DNA from: an uncultured Clostridia bacterium
GTDB lineage: Bacteria > Bacillota > Clostridia > Christensenellales > Borkfalkiaceae
Length of the DNA: 64,000 bases
Reading direction: 5' to 3'
Assembly: GCA_944363645.1 (NCBI GenBank)
Contig: CALVUR010000003.1
Span: 124,001 to 188,000, forward strand
The translations under genes were made by a program, and so were the position numbers. How positions within the stretch are numbered: the stretch's first letter is position 1; every line of letters begins with the position of its first letter. Positions 51,058 to 58,230 of the stretch are shown one piece after another. Under the pieces are notes generated by a model. It worked only from the letters and a program-made list of their open reading frames with translations, searched no databases and was not told the origin of the DNA.

Positions 51058-51579
51058 TTGAAAAAAACTGCTAAAATTATTGCAAGGGCTGGTATCGTTG
51101 GCGCACTTTACGTAGTCCTTACACTTGCTGTAGCGCCAATAGCTTTTTCGGCTTTTCAGTTTAGAATTTCTGAAGCCTTAACCATTTTACCACTACTTTT
51201 CCCTGAAACCGTAATCGGTTTAACCATTGGTTGCTTGATTGCAAACATCTTTGGTAACGGCGTTTTAGACCTTGTACTTGGTCCTACTGCCACTTTGCTT
51301 GCCGGGCTTTTGACAGCGTTTATCGGCAAACATATACATAATGTGCCGTTAAAACTTACACTCGGTGCGCTTCCGCCAATCTTGTTTAACGCAATTATCG
51401 TACCATTCACTTTTATGTCAATGACAGAAGGCTTTACTGTTTACCTTGTTAATATGGCTTCGGTTGGCTTTGGTCAACTTGTTGTAATTGCCGTACTTGG
51501 TCCACTTGTTTACTTTGCAAGCGAAAAAATCGCACAAAGACTTGATGGTGGGTTTAGTAAAAAAGTAAAAAAATACTGA
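51058..51579 (+). CDS. queT: Queuosine precursor transporter QueT, apparently shortened
   Basis: Small integral membrane substrate-binding (S) component of an ECF-type importer for a queuosine precursor. The 173 residues show ARAGIVGALYVVLTLAVAPI, FQFRISEALTILPLLFPET and GNGVLDLVLGPTATLLAGLL, characteristic of QueT. It starts with TTG at 51058 behind GGAGG. The stop after SKKVKKY follows an A7 run. One base further on, the next frame continues for 35 codons as a coherent acidic tail (NTDLNIEVSSEQNLDNDLDN...) ending at 51679. The gene may be truncated by an added A, or the longer form may arise by slippage. No preQ1 riboswitch was recognised upstream. Confidence 0.88.
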   Translation: MKKTAKIIARAGIVGALYVVLTLAVAPIAFSAFQFRISEALTILPLLFPETVIGLTIGCLIANIFGNGVLDLVLGPTATLLAGLLTAFIGKHIHNVPLKLTLGALPPILFNAIIVPFTFMSMTEGFTVYLVNMASVGFGQLVVIAVLGPLVYFASEKIAQRLDGGFSKKVKKY

Positions 51580-51713
51580 CTTAAACATAGAAGTCAGTAG
51601 CGAACAAAATTTAGATAACGATTTAGATAATAATTTAGATAGTGATTTAAATGGTCAAATCGACCAAAAAAATGACTAATTTACAATAGATTTTCTAATA
51701 AATTATGCAAAGA

Positions 51714-51760
51714 AAAGTGCCAAAAGTGGGGCTATAAGCCCGTTTTTGGCACTTTTTTTG
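51714..51760 (+). repeat. Dispersed palindromic element, copy 13, built into a terminator
   Basis: AAAAGTGCCAAAAGTGGGGC, TATAAGCCCG, then TTTTTGGCACTTTTTTT. The element core is the loop of a longer stem AAAAGTGCCAAAA/TTTTTGGCACTTTT with a T run, between queT and the convergent lipoprotein gene. Confidence 0.9.
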
Positions 51761-51787
51761 TTTTCGTGTTGTTGTTTTTATTCCCTT

Positions 51788-52192
51788 TTATTGTCTAACA
51801 TAATTAAAGACAAATTCGCCGTTTCTTGACAAGTCGTTTGACGTAATCAAAATTGTAAAATTGCCTTCTTTAACGGTTATTATGTTTGATACAACGCCCT
51901 TTGACGGGGTGACGTCATCGATTTTCACCCTTGAGCCGTCTTGAATTACGTAAATGTTTACACTGCCAGATTCAACTTTTGCCCTATATTCAATTTGACC
52001 TGTTTCGGCGGTGCAAACCAAATTAAATTCTTCTTCGCCCCTAAAGCCTTTATATTTTAATGTGCATGAATCTGACGCTTGACTTTTATATAGTCCAACT
52101 GCCACTTGTGTCGACACGTTGCAACCATAAAGCGAAAATGCCATAACTGACAGCATTAAAATTACTGCCAAAATAGACGTTGCTTTTTTCAT
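51788..52192 (-). CDS. Small lipoprotein, unknown function
   Basis: A 134-residue protein with signal sequence MKKATSILAVILMLSVMAFS and lipobox LYGC (Cys 24). The mature part is a short beta-rich domain, GFRGEEEFNLVCTAETGQIE and NIITVKEGNFTILITSNDLS, which may be a small immunoglobulin-like sandwich. No family is recognised. It is a single gene converging with queT. Confidence 0.65.
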   Translation of the reverse strand: MKKATSILAVILMLSVMAFSLYGCNVSTQVAVGLYKSQASDSCTLKYKGFRGEEEFNLVCTAETGQIEYRAKVESGSVNIYVIQDGSRVKIDDVTPSKGVVSNIITVKEGNFTILITSNDLSRNGEFVFNYVRQ

Positions 52193-52357
52193 TTTCTATC
52201 CTCTTAAAAATAAATTTTATCTTTACAAATAGTTTAGCAAAATTATTGTATATGGTCAACTATACTTAAAAAATTTTGTAATTGCCTTTCAGCTTTTTTA
52301 CAATAAAAAGCAATCTTTTTTGTGCCATTTTTTTGATAAATAAAATTAAAACCTAAC

Positions 52358-52396
52358 AAAAAGTGGGGCTATAAGCCCGTTATCGCCACTTTTTAT
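52358..52396 (+). repeat. Dispersed palindromic element, copy 14 (full consensus)
   Basis: AAAAAGTGGGGCTATAAGCC then CGTTATCGCCACTTTTT, identical in its core to copies 5 and 18, between hpt and the lipoprotein gene. Confidence 0.92.
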
Positions 52397-52428
52397 CAAA
52401 AAAAGACGGACAAATTATCCGCCTTAAA
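52397..52428 (-). terminator. Terminator of the hpt gene
   Basis: GGCGGATAATTTGTCCGTC on the minus strand gives a short stem followed by TTTTTTT, directly after the hpt stop. The palindromic element follows, making a double structure. Confidence 0.65.
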
Positions 52429-52435
52429 ATTCTTA

Positions 52436-52984
52436 CTATTTAGAATAAACTTCCTTTTTTAATACGCCAATTAAAGGAAGGTTTCTGTAAAGTTGGGCAT
52501 AGTCTAAGCCGTAACCTACAACGAATTCATCGCCCACGTTAAAACAGCAATAATCAGGCTCTATATCCACGATACGGCGTGCTGGCTTATTTAAAAGTGT
52601 GCATACCTTGATTGAAGCAGGGTTTCTTGTTTTTAAGGTGGACTTTAAATATTTTAAGGTGTAACCTGTATCCACGATGTCTTCAACTATAATGATATCA
52701 CGGCCTTCGATTGAGCGGTCTAAATCTTTAACCATCTTTACTTCGCCCGAAGATTTTGTTGAGTTGCCGTAACTTGATATTGCCATAAAGTCCATTTCGG
52801 CATGAATTTGCATTTCACGTAATAAGTCAGCATAAAACATTACGCTACCTTTTAAAATGGCAACCATAATGGGGCGTTTATCTTGGTAATCGTTATCGAT
52901 TGTCTTTGCGATTTCTTTAATGCGTTCTGCAATCTGTTCTTTTGAAAAAAGCACTTTTTCGAGATCTTGATACATTGAATTCAT
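52436..52984 (-). CDS. hpt: Hypoxanthine phosphoribosyltransferase
   Basis: Salvages hypoxanthine and guanine to IMP and GMP with PRPP in the cytoplasm. 182 residues with the PRPP loop DIIIVEDIVDTGYTL, the purine-binding tail CCFNVGDEFVVGYGLDYAQLYRNLP, and FMAISSYGNSTKSSG as the flexible loop. The tilS-hpt order, with a 15-bp gap, is the usual one in Firmicutes, where ftsH often follows; ftsH is not here. Confidence 0.95.
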   Translation of the reverse strand: MNSMYQDLEKVLFSKEQIAERIKEIAKTIDNDYQDKRPIMVAILKGSVMFYADLLREMQIHAEMDFMAISSYGNSTKSSGEVKMVKDLDRSIEGRDIIIVEDIVDTGYTLKYLKSTLKTRNPASIKVCTLLNKPARRIVDIEPDYCCFNVGDEFVVGYGLDYAQLYRNLPLIGVLKKEVYSK

Positions 52985-52999
52985 TTTTCTACCTCTTAA

Positions 53000-54352
53000 C
53001 TATAGCGTATTTATAGATATTTTTGCGATGTTTTTTGTTTGGCTGTCGATTTTAACGAGCGAGGAAATTTCCACACCCACGATGACTAAAACGGTGCTGT
53101 CATGACAAATTAAATAGGTCGCATCCTTTTTATCTTTGGGTATTTTTTTGTCGGTAAGGTATTTTTTAAGGCTTACGGTTGTGCCGTCAAACTTGGTAAA
53201 TTTGTCGCCCACCATACGCTTTCTTATAACCGCCCCAGAGGGAATCTTATCTAAATCGATATATTTTGTAACTTCGCCTATGGGCTTATTAATTTGCAAA
53301 TCTTTATTTAAAATGTAGTCGCTTTTATTTACACGCTCAATTTTTATTTGCGTGCTGTTATCTAAAAAAGTGTTCTCACTAAAGGGCGCAAAGAATTGAC
53401 TTTTTAAGCCGTCTTGAATTTTACCATTTTTTATGGCAATTTTGTCGTGTTCTTTTATGCCGTAAAGCCCACAAAGAAGGTCGACTTTTTTGCCAGAAAT
53501 ATTGTCTTTTAAATCAAAAAGTGCGCCTATATGCCCGTTATCGAAGTCTTTTTCTACCCCAAGCCCTTTTATAGCAAGTATTACTGCCCGTGAAAAAATG
53601 GGGTAATCTAAATTGCACGGAATATAAAATATACCACCTTTAAATTCTAAATTTTGTTTGGCAATGGCGTACAAAAACTCATCATCCTGTCTTGCCTGTG
53701 CGGATAATCTTGTGATAGCGTCTTCTGCGCCGTTAAATTTGGAATTTATACTTTCTAAAAGGTCGTGTCTTATAAAATTACGGGTATATTTTGTGTCGTT
53801 ATTGGTTTCGTCATTGACAAATTTTAAGCCGTTTTCAACCACGTATTGGGATATATCTTGTTTTTTAACATTTAAAAGCGGTCTTATAATAACGCCATCA
53901 CGGCTTACGCTGTCCATCCCCTTAAGCCCGGAAATGGTCGTGCCACGAAAGATATTAAAAAGCACCGTTTCAACGTTGTCTTTTTGGTGGTGAGCAACGG
54001 CAATTTGGTCGCAAAAGCCTTCCTTTACCGCATCATAAAAACACTTGTAACGAAGTTTTCTTGCACCTTCTTCAAGCGTTAAGCCGTTTTCTTTGCTGTA
54101 ACTTACCGCATCGACTTTGTAACGTTTAAGCAAGATATTTAAACTTTGGCATAGGCTTACGCAAAAGTCGGTGTCCCGTGCGGAACTTTCACCACGAATA
54201 CCGTGCTCAACGTTGATTGCAACAACATTTATGCTAAGTCGGTCCTTTATTGAGTTTAATAAATGAAGAAGGCAGACCGAATCTTCGCCGCCCGATAACG
54301 CAACGCCGATGGTCTTGCCTTGATTTAGTAATTTTTCATTAAACCCTTTCAT
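53000..54352 (-). CDS. tilS: tRNA(Ile)-lysidine synthetase
   Basis: Makes lysidine at position 34 of the tRNA-Ile that carries CAU, changing its identity. 450 residues: N-terminal PP-loop GVALSGGEDSVCLLHLL, DQIAVAHHQKDNVETVLFNI, a middle helical domain, and a C-terminal domain with VIRKRMVGDKFTKFDGTTVSLKKYLTDKKIPKD, all typical. The DNA coding for DFDNGHIGALF (53516-53545) matches the dispersed palindromic repeat with about two mismatches in 25 bases. A promoter (TTGCGT, 17 bases, TAAAAT) ends six bases before ATG 54352, without a Shine-Dalgarno, so the message may be leaderless. Confidence 0.94.
   Translation of the reverse strand: MKGFNEKLLNQGKTIGVALSGGEDSVCLLHLLNSIKDRLSINVVAINVEHGIRGESSARDTDFCVSLCQSLNILLKRYKVDAVSYSKENGLTLEEGARKLRYKCFYDAVKEGFCDQIAVAHHQKDNVETVLFNIFRGTTISGLKGMDSVSRDGVIIRPLLNVKKQDISQYVVENGLKFVNDETNNDTKYTRNFIRHDLLESINSKFNGAEDAITRLSAQARQDDEFLYAIAKQNLEFKGGIFYIPCNLDYPIFSRAVILAIKGLGVEKDFDNGHIGALFDLKDNISGKKVDLLCGLYGIKEHDKIAIKNGKIQDGLKSQFFAPFSENTFLDNSTQIKIERVNKSDYILNKDLQINKPIGEVTKYIDLDKIPSGAVIRKRMVGDKFTKFDGTTVSLKKYLTDKKIPKDKKDATYLICHDSTVLVIVGVEISSLVKIDSQTKNIAKISINTL
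53516..53545 (+). repeat. Copy of the palindromic element inside tilS
   Basis: AAAAAGTGCGCCTATATG then CCCGTTATCGAA. It is closest to the copy-3 variant and codes in frame on the minus strand for DNGHIGALF. Confidence 0.65.
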
Positions 54353-54358
54353 AGTGGT

Positions 54359-54387
54359 ATTTTATCACATCTACTTAACTTACGCAA
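54359..54387 (-). promoter_or_regulatory. Promoter of tilS-hpt, six bases from the start codon
   Basis: On the minus strand TTGCGT (54382-54387), 17 bases, TAAAAT (54359-54364), six bases, ATG 54352. The geometry is the same as at the M6-like protease gene. Confidence 0.5.
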
Positions 54388-54647
54388 CATTTTATTATCG
54401 CTATTTTTTGCATTTTTTTGTTTTTTGACTAACTTTTGTAATTTTTACGCCTAAAAAACTTTTTTTGCATAAAATCGAAAATTTACAAGGAAACGGGCGT
54501 TTTCTTTGCCTAAATTTAAAATAAAGGTTGTGGGCTTAAAGTTTTGATTGTAAAGGTAAAATTAAGGGCGAATTATCCAACAATTTATAAAGAGTTTTAA
54601 AGTTTTTTAAAAAAATTAAAAATTATTGTAAAAACCTTGTAAAATAG

Positions 54648-54676
54648 TTGACAAATTTTTAAATATCATTTAAAAT
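54648..54676 (+). promoter_or_regulatory. Promoter of the tRNA cluster
   Basis: TTGACA (54648-54653), 17 bases, TAAAAT (54671-54676), 17 bp before the first tRNA. The 260 bp to its left hold no gene. Confidence 0.8.
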
Positions 54677-54693
54677 AACATAGCATTTGACGT

Positions 54694-54771
54694 CGCGGAG
54701 TAGAGCAGTCTGGCAGCTCGTCGGGCTCATAACCCGGAGGTCGTGTGGTTCGAATCCCACCTCCGCAACCA
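54694..54771 (+). tRNA. Initiator tRNA-fMet (CAT)
   Basis: Acceptor CGCGGAG/CTCCGCA leaves the C1-A72 mismatch of bacterial initiators. The anticodon stem carries GGG/CCC pairs around CTCATAA. CCA is encoded. Confidence 0.93.
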
Positions 54772-54786
54772 TTTTTTATATCGTAT

Positions 54787-54863
54787 GGCGGCGTAGCTTA
54801 GTTGGTTATAGCGGCCGGTTCATACCCGGCAGGTCGTTGGTTCGAATCCGACCGCCGCTACCA
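54787..54863 (+). tRNA. Elongator tRNA-Met (CAT)
   Basis: Acceptor GGCGGCG/CGCCGCT, anticodon loop TTCATAC, TpsiC loop GGTTCGAATCC and encoded CCA. It could in principle be the lysidine-modified tRNA-Ile, but the GGCGGCGTAGCT start is that of elongator Met in Firmicutes. Confidence 0.85.
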
Positions 54864-54876
54864 CATCTTAATATAT

Positions 54877-54951
54877 GGCTCCTTGGTCAAGCGGTTAAGA
54901 CATCGCCCTTTCACGGCGGTAACACGAGTTCGAGTCTCGTAGGAGTCACCA
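54877..54951 (+). tRNA. tRNA-Glu (TTC)
   Basis: GGCTCCTTGGTCAAGCGGTT is the typical Glu D-arm. Anticodon loop CTTTCAC gives TTC. CCA is encoded. Confidence 0.93.
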
Positions 54952-54955
54952 ATCA

Positions 54956-54984
54956 AAAAGGCGAACTTTTTGTTCGCCTTTTTT
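54956..54984 (+). terminator. Terminator of the tRNA cluster
   Basis: AAAAAGGCGAAC, TTTTT, GTTCGCCTTTTTT: a strong stem with a T run. A second stem, ACCACTCG/CGGGTGGTTTT, follows at about 55007-55032. Confidence 0.9.
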
Positions 54985-55161
54985 GTTTATTTTGCAATGT
55001 AAAAAAACCACTCGTTTTGCGGGTGGTTTTATTTTAACTTTACTGCATTTGGTGCAGTGTTGAACAAGCAAAGAATTTTTTTGATGCGATTATCATGCTT
55101 TATCACTGTTTTCATAAGCCGTATTGTGCGACGTTGGTAAAACTTGTAAGTTTTTGTCGTT

Positions 55162-55245
55162 TTATCCAAATGACCGTTTTGCCGTTTCGGCGAAGTTATG
55201 ATTGTGCATGACCATGACGATGGTAAAGCCGTTTTTGGCGTGCAA
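55162..55245 (-). pseudogene. Remnant of an ABC transporter ATPase C-terminal end
   Basis: The minus strand reads LHAKNGFTIVMVMHNHNFAE followed by TAKRSFG and a stop. This resembles the switch region of an ABC ATPase (G-TIVMVTHN--A--AKR) with the Thr before His lost. The frame is closed a few codons upstream. After the stop the same frame stays open for another 20 codons. It is probably a decayed gene end, the only coding trace in this 520-bp spacer. Confidence 0.4.
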
Positions 55246-55354
55246 TTTTTAATGCTTTATTGTGTTTATAGACAGTCATTATCACGACCAATAAAAATTA
55301 AATTCCTTTTTTCAGCAAGGCTTTTTAAAAATTTATCAAATTAAGCATTTATTT

Positions 55355-55394
55355 TTGTATAAAAAGAACGAGAGATTCCGTTTGAAATCTCTCG
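55355..55394 (-). terminator. Terminator of the NUDIX gene
   Basis: CGAGAGATTTC and GGAATCTCTCG on the minus strand form a stem followed by TTCTTTTTATA, about 80 bp after the stop. Confidence 0.75.
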
Positions 55395-55437
55395 CCCTAT
55401 TAACTACCATAACCCCATGAAAAATCATTCTTTTAAT

Positions 55438-55475
55438 GAAAAAAGTCAGCCCATAAGCCCGCTAACTATACTTTT
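55438..55475 (+). repeat. Dispersed palindromic element, copy 15 (decayed)
   Basis: GAAAAAAGTCAGCCCATAAG then CCCGCTAACTATACTTTTC. Recognisable, with several changes, just past the NUDIX stop. Confidence 0.6.
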
Positions 55476-55873
55476 CAAAATTCCTTCGTAGATAAAATGT
55501 CGATAATTTTGGTGTCGGCGGGTGCCCATGAAAGTGATTTTAAATCTTTAGGCAAAAGCCACTTATACCCCTTATGGACGTTGAGCGTGAAAGATGATAA
55601 ATCGCCCGAGCAGTAATAAAAATGAAGGGTGATTGTAAAATCTGGATATGTATGATTGATTGAACAAATTAAATCGTTTACAGTAACATTAATGTTTAAC
55701 TCTTCTTTAAGTTCACGCTTAAGTGCCGTTTGGTGAGATTCGCCTTGCTCTATCTTACCGCCTGGGAATTCCCATTTTTGGGAAACATAACTATACTTAC
55801 TCTCTTCACGCTGAGTGCATAAAATTTTACCGTCCTTGACGATTGCGCCGGCAACTACTTCTAAATGCTTCAT
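55475..55873 (-). CDS. NUDIX hydrolase, MutT/8-oxo-dGTPase-like
   Basis: A 132-residue NUDIX protein from ATG 55873. The box is complete: GGKIEQGESHQTALKRELKEEL matches GX5EX7REUXEEXGU with L in place of the usual final aliphatic-Gly context. The start MKHLEVVAGAIVKDGKILC and the CTQREESKYSYVSQKWEFPGG lead-in are typical of MutT proteins that remove oxidised nucleotides. Substrate by motif only. An in-frame ATG at 55915 adds 14 residues unlike the family and was not chosen. Confidence 0.85.
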   Translation of the reverse strand: MKHLEVVAGAIVKDGKILCTQREESKYSYVSQKWEFPGGKIEQGESHQTALKRELKEELNINVTVNDLICSINHTYPDFTITLHFYYCSGDLSSFTLNVHKGYKWLLPKDLKSLSWAPADTKIIDILSTKEF

Positions 55874-55994
55874 GATTTGTCCCAAAAAACTTATTTGTTT
55901 TATTATACCACACACCTTTGATTTTGCATAGTCATTTATTGAATTTAGTTTGTAAAATTGCCAAAAGCCCCACTAAATAACCATTAAATATACA

Positions 55995-56033
55995 TAAAAA
56001 GTCGACCTATAAGCCCGTTATCGCCACTTTTTT
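55995..56033 (+). repeat. Dispersed palindromic element, copy 16
   Basis: TAAAAAGTCGACCTATAAG then CCCGTTATCGCCACTTTTTT. The left arm is the GTCGACC variant and the right arm is consensus. Confidence 0.9.
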
Positions 56034-56079
56034 AATTTTTTAAGCCAAAAAGAAAAATATCAGAATTGCTAATATAAAC

Positions 56080-56115
56080 CAAAAAAGCCAGCCCAAATTT
56101 TGGACTGGTTTTTAT
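56080..56115 (-). terminator. Downstream terminator of the secreted-protein pair
   Basis: AAACCAGTCC, AAAATTT, GGGCTGGCTTTTTT on the minus strand. It backs up the stronger terminator at 56379. The 695-bp spacer has no gene. Confidence 0.65.
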
Positions 56116-56378
56116 CTTTTTTAAAAATTTTTATTGTAAATTTTAAATAATTTTACCCATTTAAGCCTTAAATTTTGCCAAAATTTAGCAAAACAACCGA
56201 CAATTATAATCTTTTACGCTTTTTACTCTTTTTGGTTTTTAAGCCGTATTTATGCCCTTAAAATCTTATTAAAACGCACACACGCTTTGCTAAAACGGCA
56301 AAAAAATGCCCAAAACCTTTTAAAAAGTGCACTATTATTTATTTAATGACAAGCCGTCTTTAAAGGCTTCGCCCACCA

Positions 56379-56414
56379 CGCATAAAAAAAGTGGCACTTT
56401 ATTTGTGCCACTTC
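56379..56414 (-). terminator. Terminator of the secreted-protein pair
   Basis: AAGTGGCAC, AAATAAA, GTGCCACTT, then TTTTTTA on the minus strand: a perfect nine-base stem about 155 bp after the stop. Confidence 0.8.
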
Positions 56415-56568
56415 CGTTTAATCGCTAAATTAAACTTAATCTTAGCTATTGATTTTAATAATTTAAATAATAATTTTTAAGGCTTTTTTTGCTGAAAGTT
56501 TCCCAAAAATTTTACCCAAAATTTTGCCGAAAAATTTTACCAAAATCTTAGCGGAAAAAATCAAAGAA

Positions 56569-57369
56569 TTATTCTGGCGGGACAGTTGAAAAACTTTCGT
56601 CATTGAGGCTTACCCAAATTTGATTAGCCGTGTTGTCGGTCAAAATAATTGTAACCGGGTTAGAAAATTTTTCATCAGCGGCGAACTGAATTTGTGTAAC
56701 GTTTGTGGGAACGGTTAAAGTTGCCCAATATTGGCCAGCTTCAAACCTTAAACTGCCAGACACGGGTGTATCGGTAGCGTATTGATAGTAATAAACGTCC
56801 GTTTCCCATTGTTTAGAGACATTGATAACAAGGCCTGGTGCTTCGCAAAATTCCCAATAAAGCATCAAAGAAACTTCTTGTTCGGCATAATCGATAAAGT
56901 TTTGTTTAGCCACATCTGAAAGGGAATATGTCAAGGTCAAACTGATCTCGCCACCCGATAAACTTGCAACATACCCCTGTGGCTTTACATCATTTGCCAT
57001 AACAAGGTCGCTGTGGTTAAGCGTTTTGTCGCCAACCGTTGCGGTAAATTCAAGTTGATTTGCAAGCGGATTTTCCGTTTGAGTTTTTTGAATTACAGCG
57101 ACATAAAATCTGCCGTAACTATATAAATCTGTCGCAGTGTCGCCATTAACTTTATTGCTTGACAACAAAACTGTAACCGTTTGAGTGCTGTTGTCTGGGC
57201 TGATGGGCGCAGTTTCGGCGGAATTGCTGATAGAAAGTTCTACAATTTCGCCAAAGCCGATAGTGATTTTACGGTCAGTGGCATCTCTGCGGTAAAGCGC
57301 AAACGCAGTGCCTAAAACAACCACCGTTAAAACGATTGCCAAAATATTGATTAAGTGAACCTTACGCAT
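56569..57369 (-). CDS. Exported beta-rich protein, possible SipW substrate
   Basis: 266 residues. MRKVHLINILAIVLTVVVLG, then TAFALYRRDATDRKITIGFG, has the look of a SipW-dependent signal: a hydrophobic stretch, an A-L-Y or A-Y-F type boundary and a beta strand directly after. The outer part is beta-rich (TQTVTVLLSSNKVNG, GYVASLSGGEISLTLTYSLS, LRFEAGQYWATLTVPTNVTQ) without Cys clusters. It overlaps the stop of the upstream gene by eight bases and is probably translationally coupled to it. No named family. TasA/camelysin-like proteins are the nearest idea, from architecture only. Confidence 0.6.
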   Translation of the reverse strand: MRKVHLINILAIVLTVVVLGTAFALYRRDATDRKITIGFGEIVELSISNSAETAPISPDNSTQTVTVLLSSNKVNGDTATDLYSYGRFYVAVIQKTQTENPLANQLEFTATVGDKTLNHSDLVMANDVKPQGYVASLSGGEISLTLTYSLSDVAKQNFIDYAEQEVSLMLYWEFCEAPGLVINVSKQWETDVYYYQYATDTPVSGSLRFEAGQYWATLTVPTNVTQIQFAADEKFSNPVTIILTDNTANQIWVSLNDESFSTVPPE

Positions 57370-57889
57370 TTACCCCACCCCCTGCTGTTGATGTAAAGGA
57401 AATTGTAAGTTTGCCAGCGATGTTGGCAAGTTCATCTGCGGTGTATCTTGCGCCGTTTGGCTTTTCGGTAAGCTCAATCAAAATGTAATAATCACCCGTT
57501 TGATTGATGTCGGTAACGGTCAACTCACCTTCGCCTTGACGGCTACTTAAAAGGGTGTCGCCATCGTCTGCGTATACGGAAAATGTCAAACTTGCAAGCG
57601 TTTTATCAACACTTAAATCGGTAAAATTAAATGTCAATGTAGCGTTTACGTTGGAAACACCAGCAGATTTTTGTACGGTAGCCGTAACGTTGTAACGAGT
57701 AAGCGCATCTTCGCTTAAAATAATTTGTTCTACCGAAGTAGATTCCCCTAATGATAAAATTACCGCTTGATCCGCAGTAATAATTTGGTTACCGGAACTA
57801 TTAAAATACGATGTGGCAAGCACGCCAAAAATGCCCAAAATGCACAACACCATGCCGGTAATTAGCAAGGTCTTTTTAATATCGACCAC
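57362..57889 (-). CDS. Exported beta-rich protein, partner of the downstream gene
   Basis: 175 residues with an N-terminal membrane/signal helix, KKTLLITGMVLCILGIFGVL, then ATSYFNSSG and a beta-rich domain (LTFNFTDLSVDKTLASLTFS, YYILIELTEKPNGARYTADE). Like its neighbour it could be a SipW-type export substrate or a small pilin-like subunit. The start is unsure: GTG 57889 lies only two bases after AGGAGGAG, while the ATT at the fourth codon (giving a start KKTLL) has the better spacing; ATT starts are rare. The 340 bp upstream have two palindromic elements and no gene. Confidence 0.6.
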   Translation of the reverse strand: MVDIKKTLLITGMVLCILGIFGVLATSYFNSSGNQIITADQAVILSLGESTSVEQIILSEDALTRYNVTATVQKSAGVSNVNATLTFNFTDLSVDKTLASLTFSVYADDGDTLLSSRQGEGELTVTDINQTGDYYILIELTEKPNGARYTADELANIAGKLTISFTSTAGGGVNA

Positions 57890-58020
57890 CTCCTCCTATA
57901 CAATTTTTCGCAAATTTTGTCGAATTTTTATGGTTGTATATTAGCACAAATTCGTATAAATTGCAATATATTTTTTTAAAAAATATTCGTATTTTTAACT
58001 GTTCTTTGGTAAAGTTATTT

Positions 58021-58058
58021 AAAAAATCGACCTATAAGCCCGTTTTTCACCATTTTTT
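58021..58058 (+). repeat. Dispersed palindromic element, copy 17
   Basis: AAAAAATCGACCTATAAG then CCCGTTTTTCACCATTTTTT. The GTTATCG part has drifted to GTTTTTC. It is 85 bp from copy 18 in the same orientation. Confidence 0.8.
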
Positions 58059-58142
58059 ATTGTAATTTTTGAATATTTATCTACCATTTTATGCACGAAA
58101 AAAACAAATTAAAAAACACACTAAAATTACATTAAAATTATT

Positions 58143-58182
58143 TAAAAAGTGGGGCTATAAGCCCGTTATCGCCACTTTTTTA
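58143..58182 (+). repeat. Dispersed palindromic element, copy 18 (full consensus)
   Basis: TAAAAAGTGGGGCTATAAGC then CCGTTATCGCCACTTTTTT, identical in its core to copies 5 and 14. Confidence 0.92.
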
Positions 58183-58198
58183 AAATTTACAAAATAAA

Positions 58199-58222
58199 AA
58201 AAGACCTTGTTTTAAAGGTCCT
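58199..58222 (-). terminator. Terminator of the two-component operon
   Basis: GACCTT, TAAAAC, AAGGTC then TTTTTTT on the minus strand, right after the response regulator stop. Confidence 0.75.
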
Positions 58223-58230
58223 TTATTTAG

